From: Bacillus sp. JCM 19041
GTDB lineage: Bacteria; Bacillota; Bacilli; Bacillales; Bacillaceae_D
Direction: 5' to 3'
DNA length: 54,647 bases
NCBI GenBank assembly: GCA_001310375.1
Contig: BAXC01000018.1
Span: 1-54,647 of the forward strand
Shown: one piece after another, positions 50,720 through 54,647 of the stretch
Position numbering within the stretch: the stretch's first letter is position 1
Layout of the letters: every line of letters begins with the position of its first letter
Notes under the pieces: generated by a model
The model's input: the letters and a program-made list of their open reading frames with translations, nothing else
The model's database searches: none
Told to the model about the DNA's origin: nothing
Translations under genes and position numbers: made by a program

Positions 50720-51979
50720 ATGGCAATGGATCATTTAAAGAAGCAAGATGCGAAATTGTTTGAAGCGATTGAACTTGAATTAGGGCGTCAAAGAGACAAA
50801 ATAGAGTTAATTGCTTCCGAGAACTTTGTGAGCGAGGCTGTGATGGAAGCGCAAGGCTCTGTACTAACGAATAAGTATGCGGAAGGGTACCCTGGACGTC
50901 GTTATTATGGCGGATGTGAATACGTTGATATTGCGGAAGACATTGCACGAGACCGAGCGAAAGAGATTTTTGGCGCTGCTTATGTAAATGTGCAACCACA
51001 TTCAGGCGCACAAGCGAATATGGGAGTTTATTTTACTGTGCTTGAGCAAGGTGATACGGTACTCGGGATGAATCTTTCTCATGGTGGTCATTTGACGCAC
51101 GGTAGTCCAGTTAACTTTAGTGGTGTTCAATATAACTTCGTTGAATACGGAGTTCGTGAAGACGATCAGCGCATTGATTATGATGTTGTTCGTGAAATTG
51201 CCAAAGAGCATAAGCCAAAGCTAATTGTAGCTGGGGCGAGTGCGTATCCTCGCGAAATTGATTTTAAAAAGTTCCGTGAGATTGCTGACGAAGTGGGTGC
51301 GTTCCTGATGGTTGATATGGCGCATATTGCTGGATTGGTTGCGGCAGGTGTTCATCAAAACCCAGTTCCTTACGCTCATTTTGTGACAACAACGACTCAT
51401 AAAACATTACGTGGACCTCGTGGTGGAATGATCTTATGCAACGAAGAAACAGCTGAGGAGTATGGGAAAAAGCTCGACAAATCCATTTTTCCAGGTATCC
51501 AAGGTGGCCCACTTATGCATGTTATTGCGGCTAAAGCTGTATCATTTGGTGAGGCATTATCGGAGGACTTCAAAGACTATGCCAAGGCAATTGTCTCAAA
51601 TGCAAAACGTTTAGGTGAGAAACTGCAATCAGAAGGAGTTAACATCGTTTCTGGTGGAACAGATAACCATTTAATTTTGCTTGATTTGCGTTCACTTGAC
51701 TTAACTGGAAAAATTGCTGAAAAAGCTCTTGATTCAGTTGGAATTACAACAAATAAAAATACGATTCCTTATGATCCACAAAAACCATTTGTAACAAGCG
51801 GGATTCGAATCGGTACAGCGGCAGTAACATCGCGTGGATTAGATGGAGAAGCGATGGACGAGATTGGCAGTTTGATTGCGTTAACGTTAAAAAATATTGA
51901 TAATGAAGATATGCTTGAAACAGTGCGTAAGCGTGTTGCTGACCTGACAAGTAAGTTCCCGATGTATCCAAACCTATAA
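50720..51979 (+). CDS. glyA: Serine hydroxymethyltransferase
   Basis: 419 residues (417 from ATG 50726), intact. PLP enzyme converting serine to glycine and loading tetrahydrofolate. Schiff-base Lys in [14 protein letters not shown]; also [29 protein letters not shown] and [22 protein letters not shown] precedes the paired ATGs 50720/50726. A CGAAC half-box at 50706-50710 recalls PurR sites, but no partner box was found. Confidence 0.96.
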   Translation: MAMDHLKKQDAKLFEAIELELGRQRDKIELIASENFVSEAVMEAQGSVLTNKYAEGYPGRRYYGGCEYVDIAEDIARDRAKEIFGAAYVNVQPHSGAQANMGVYFTVLEQGDTVLGMNLSHGGHLTHGSPVNFSGVQYNFVEYGVREDDQRIDYDVVREIAKEHKPKLIVAGASAYPREIDFKKFREIADEVGAFLMVDMAHIAGLVAAGVHQNPVPYAHFVTTTTHKTLRGPRGGMILCNEETAEEYGKKLDKSIFPGIQGGPLMHVIAAKAVSFGEALSEDFKDYAKAIVSNAKRLGEKLQSEGVNIVSGGTDNHLILLDLRSLDLTGKIAEKALDSVGITTNKNTIPYDPQKPFVTSGIRIGTAAVTSRGLDGEAMDEIGSLIALTLKNIDNEDMLETVRKRVADLTSKFPMYPNL

Positions 51980-51986
51980 TAAATTC

Positions 51987-52022
51987 AACAAGAGCAGTCA
52001 ACTTTTGGGGGGCTGCTTTTGT
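51987..52022 (+). terminator. Terminator of glyA
   Basis: AGCAG-C pairs with G-CTGCT, extended by ACAAGAG/TTTTGT, with a 3-prime T run. Confidence 0.7.
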
Positions 52023-52164
52023 TATATTTACAGGCAAGTGAGTGTTAGTGCAGAGATTTAAGTGGAATATGTAAAAGATGGCTCTTGTATGATCAGGGTA
52101 TTTTGGGTAAAATCGTTCAAGACGCGTGTCGAATAATGACGACTACTTAAAAGGAAGTGAAGCT

Positions 52165-52794
52165 ATGGGAAAGGTATATGTATTAGATCATCCGTTGATT
52201 CAACATAAACTCTCTTATATTCGTGACAAGAATACAGGTACAAAGGAGTTTCGTGAGCTTGTTGATGAAGTTGCAGCATTAATGGCATTTGAAGTAACTA
52301 GAGATTTGCCTCTTGAAGATGCGGAAGTAGAAACGCCTGTAGGTCCTGCGAAAGTGAAAAAACTAGCAGGGAAGAAGCTTGGACTCGTTCCAATCTTGCG
52401 TGCTGGGATTGGGATGTCTGAAGGAATTCTACAAATGATCCCTGCTGCTCGAGTAGGTCATGTTGGTTTATACCGTGATCCAGAGACATTAAAGCCTCAT
52501 GAATATTATGTAAAGCTTCCTAAAGACGTTGAAGAGCGTGAGTTATTAGTGATTGACCCAATGCTTGCTACTGGTGGATCTGTTGTTGAGGCGATTAACA
52601 GTCTGAAGAAGCGTGGGGCAAAAAGCATGCGCTTAATCTGTCTCGTAGCTGCACCAGAAGGGGTTGCATATGTGCAGGAAGAGCACCCGGACGTTGATAT
52701 ATACTTAGCTGCACTTGATGAGAAATTAAACGAAAAAGGATATATTGTACCTGGTCTTGGTGATGCAGGGGACCGTTTATTTGGCACAAAATAA
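52165..52794 (+). CDS. upp: Uracil phosphoribosyltransferase
   Basis: 209 residues, intact. Salvages uracil to UMP with PRPP. The PRPP loop is [15 protein letters not shown]; also [15 protein letters not shown] and [16 protein letters not shown] 52165 follows AAAGGAAGTG and gives [15 protein letters not shown]. Classic partner of glyA. Confidence 0.96.
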   Translation: MGKVYVLDHPLIQHKLSYIRDKNTGTKEFRELVDEVAALMAFEVTRDLPLEDAEVETPVGPAKVKKLAGKKLGLVPILRAGIGMSEGILQMIPAARVGHVGLYRDPETLKPHEYYVKLPKDVEERELLVIDPMLATGGSVVEAINSLKKRGAKSMRLICLVAAPEGVAYVQEEHPDVDIYLAALDEKLNEKGYIVPGLGDAGDRLFGTK

Positions 52795-52806
52795 CGGCAA
52801 GGAATG

Positions 52807-52838
52807 AAGCGAGCAGATAGAACTGCTTGCTTTTTTTG
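52807..52838 (+). terminator. Terminator of upp
   Basis: AGC-AGCAG pairs with CTGCT-GCT around ATAGAA, with a T7 run. Confidence 0.82.
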
Positions 52839-52958
52839 TGGAAAACTAGTTCTTAATTGTATAAGGAAATTGCGACAGTTTTGACACGCTCTGTTTATGC
52901 ATAAAGTTGATTATTAGGTACATACTACTCGTCACGACACGTAGTAGGGGAGATAGTC

Positions 52959-54647
52959 ATGAAACATGTGCGCGGCTGCTTTATGCTGCTTATTTTTGTA
53001 ATCTTGATGGCGACCGTGCAAGGGACTGATTTTGCACTCGCAGATATCAGTAAAATAACTAGTGAAGCAAGTGTAGAAGAAGGGTCGGGACGGCGCGTTG
53101 TCATTGTTTCTGTTGCAGGGGATGTTGATGAAGCGGCAAGCTTGGTCGAGGAAACGATCGAATCGGCTTCCATTCGTAGGCTCTATAAAGAAGTCTACGG
53201 AGGATTCTCGTTAGATTTGCTTGAAGAAGATATACCTATGCTTGAACAATTAAGCGTCATTGCACGAGTGGATGACGTAGCCATTTACCAACCTAGTTAG
53301 AGGGAAGTATCCCCTTTGTTGGTGCGAGAAAAGGATTTGTGAGAAGCGACGGATCAATTGAAGAAGCTTTAACTGGAAAAGGTGTAAAAGTGGGTATAAT
53401 CGATACTGGTCTTGATTATGAACATCCTGATCTTCGGGCTAATTATAAAGGTGGTTACGACATCATCGATGAAGACGATGACCCGATGGAAACGAAAATG
53501 AATCAAGGAGAACCTACTTTGCATGGAACCCATGTAGCGGGTATTATCGCTGCAAATGGACGGATTAAAGGTGTTGCCCCAGAAGCGGAGATTTATGCAT
53601 ACAGAGCACTCGGTCCTGGAGGTCAGGGGACAACTGAACAAGTATTGGAAGCGATCGAAAAAGCGGTTTTGGATCGAGTTGATGTTCTTAATCTATCACT
53701 TGGGAACACGGTTAATGGTCCTGATTGGCCAACCAGTTTGGCGTTAGACCGAGCGGTCGACAAAGGGGTTGTTGCAGTTACATCAAGTGGGAACAGTGGA
53801 CCTAACATGTGGACGGTTGGCTCTCCAGGCACTTCTTCAAAAGCGATTTCCGTCGGTGCGTCATTGCCGCCAGTTGAAATTCCGTATATTACGTTCCAAA
53901 AAAACAAAGAACATAAAATCGAACTAACCCCCCTTGTTGGTTCGGACCCGTGGAAAATCAAACGGGAAATGGAGATTGTTGACGTTGGTCATGGATTAGT
54001 CTCGGATTATAAAGATGTCAGTGCAAAAGGAAAAATTGTTTTGGCGAAACGAGGACGTTCTACATTTGCGGAAAAAATGAACATTGCCCACAAAGCAGGA
54101 GCGAATGGTGTTCTTATTTACAATAATTTAGATGGTTCTTTTGCGGGAGGGTTGCTTGACCCGATCGATATAGTCGGTGCGAGTATATCAAAAGAAGATG
54201 GAGAATGGCTGCTTGAACAGATGAGTAGTACAAAAAAAGTAGCGGAAATCGAAACGCAATACGCGCAAAAACAAGATTTAATTGCACCTTTCAGCTCGCG
54301 GGGGCCAGTGACTGAGACATGGGAAGTGAAGCCTGATTTGGTCGCCCCAGGAGTGGCGATTCAAAGTACGGTACCAAAAGGGTATTTAGGTTTAAATGGC
54401 ACAAGCATGGCAAGCCCCCATGTAGCTGGTGCTGCTGCCCTAGTGCTTGAAAAACACCCTGATTGGAGTCCAGAACAAGTAAAGGCAGCTCTTATGAATT
54501 CAACAAAGCAGCTTACAAATGAGCAGGGAAGTCTTTATTTGCCCCATGAGCAGGGTGCGGGTAGACTTCAAGTTGATAAAGCATTGGAGGCAAAGACGCT
54601 TGTCTATCCTAGTTCTTTAACTTTTGGGACGTGGGATAAAAAGGCAA
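52959..54647 (+). CDS. Vpr-like secreted subtilase, frameshifted, cut by the window edge
   Basis: Signal peptide (GCFMLLIFVILMATVQG) and an inhibitor-I9-like propeptide (RRVVIVSVAGDVDEAASLVE). The frame breaks near 53302. The mature S8 domain has Asp in GIIDTGLDYEHPDL, His in LHGTHVAGIIAANG and Ser in LNGTSMASPHVAGAAAL. A PA domain (about 53920-54270: KGKIVLAKRGRSTFAEKM, AGANGVLIYNN) is inserted before the Ser, the minor extracellular protease Vpr architecture. At least 560 residues; the C-terminus is missing. Probably a secreted or wall-associated protease. Confidence 0.85.

Noticed and set aside
52839..52958. DnaA-box cluster before the Vpr-like gene, as reported for B. subtilis vpr
   Set aside because: Only one near-match (TGTGGAAAA) was found, no cluster.

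Overview
The window is a Bacillaceae chromosome segment. From about 12.7 kb to the right edge it follows the Bacillus subtilis pbpG-speE-speB, ywiB-argS, ywjE-fadF, rpoE-pyrG-ywjG-spo0F-fbaA-tal-murAB-glpX-rho-rpmE-tdk, prfA-prmC-spoIIR, ywlBCDEFG-glyA-upp order. Gene order, spo0F and spoIIR indicate an endospore former. Local features (zinc-free type B L31 behind rho, a membrane chemoreceptor between ywlE and rpiB, a Vpr-like protease after upp) suggest an alkaliphilic Shouchella/Alkalihalobacillus-type bacillus rather than B. subtilis; this assignment is inference.

Region A (1-12.4 kb) is a visibly AT-richer island holding a ribosomally synthesised peptide (RiPP) cluster. On the minus strand is a two-gene ABC exporter. 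On the plus strand are a YcaO cyclodehydratase, a small Cys4 E1-like partner, a long E1/RRE-like protein fused to a SagB-type dehydrogenase, a second SagB-type dehydrogenase, three small precursor peptides sharing an LDLF[A/T]E[E/D] leader motif, a PqqD-like/M50 metalloprotease, a LanB-type glutamylating dehydratase and one SpaB_C-type elimination protein. Azoline formation, oxidation and tRNA-Glu-dependent dehydration together, with no second SpaB_C paralogue to act as pyridine synthase, predict linear azole- and dehydroamino-acid-containing peptides of the goadsporin kind rather than a macrocyclic thiopeptide. The third precursor (49 aa, six Cys) is very short and easily missed.

Region B (12.7-20.6 kb) has a double GNAT, penicillin-binding protein PbpG, spermidine synthase and agmatinase, YwiB, ArgS and a DUF456 membrane protein. 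Region C (20.9-28.3 kb) has a cardiolipin synthase-like protein and a fatty-acid degradation block (fadF, thiolase, 3-hydroxyacyl-CoA dehydrogenase, acyl-CoA dehydrogenase, TetR regulator) with two operator-like dyads. Region D (28.4-39.2 kb) runs from rpoE to tdk and includes a pyrG leader with a GGGCTC start and terminator, as in the CTP-sensing pyrG attenuator. Region E (39.2-54.6 kb) has CoA-disulfide reductase, prfA-prmC, spoIIR, ywlB, ywlC, an extra ABC transporter, mntP, ywlE, a chemoreceptor, rpiB, ywlG, glyA, upp and a Vpr-like subtilase cut by the window edge. Four perfect DnaA boxes lie within 305 bp around the start of ywlC.

About 25 genes, including essential ones (argS, pyrG, fbaA, prmC), are interrupted by one or more frameshifts, often in short homopolymers. 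The conserved protein resumes in another frame, so I treat these as probable sequence errors and give the full span of each gene. No tRNA, rRNA, CRISPR array, transposase or integrase was recognised.
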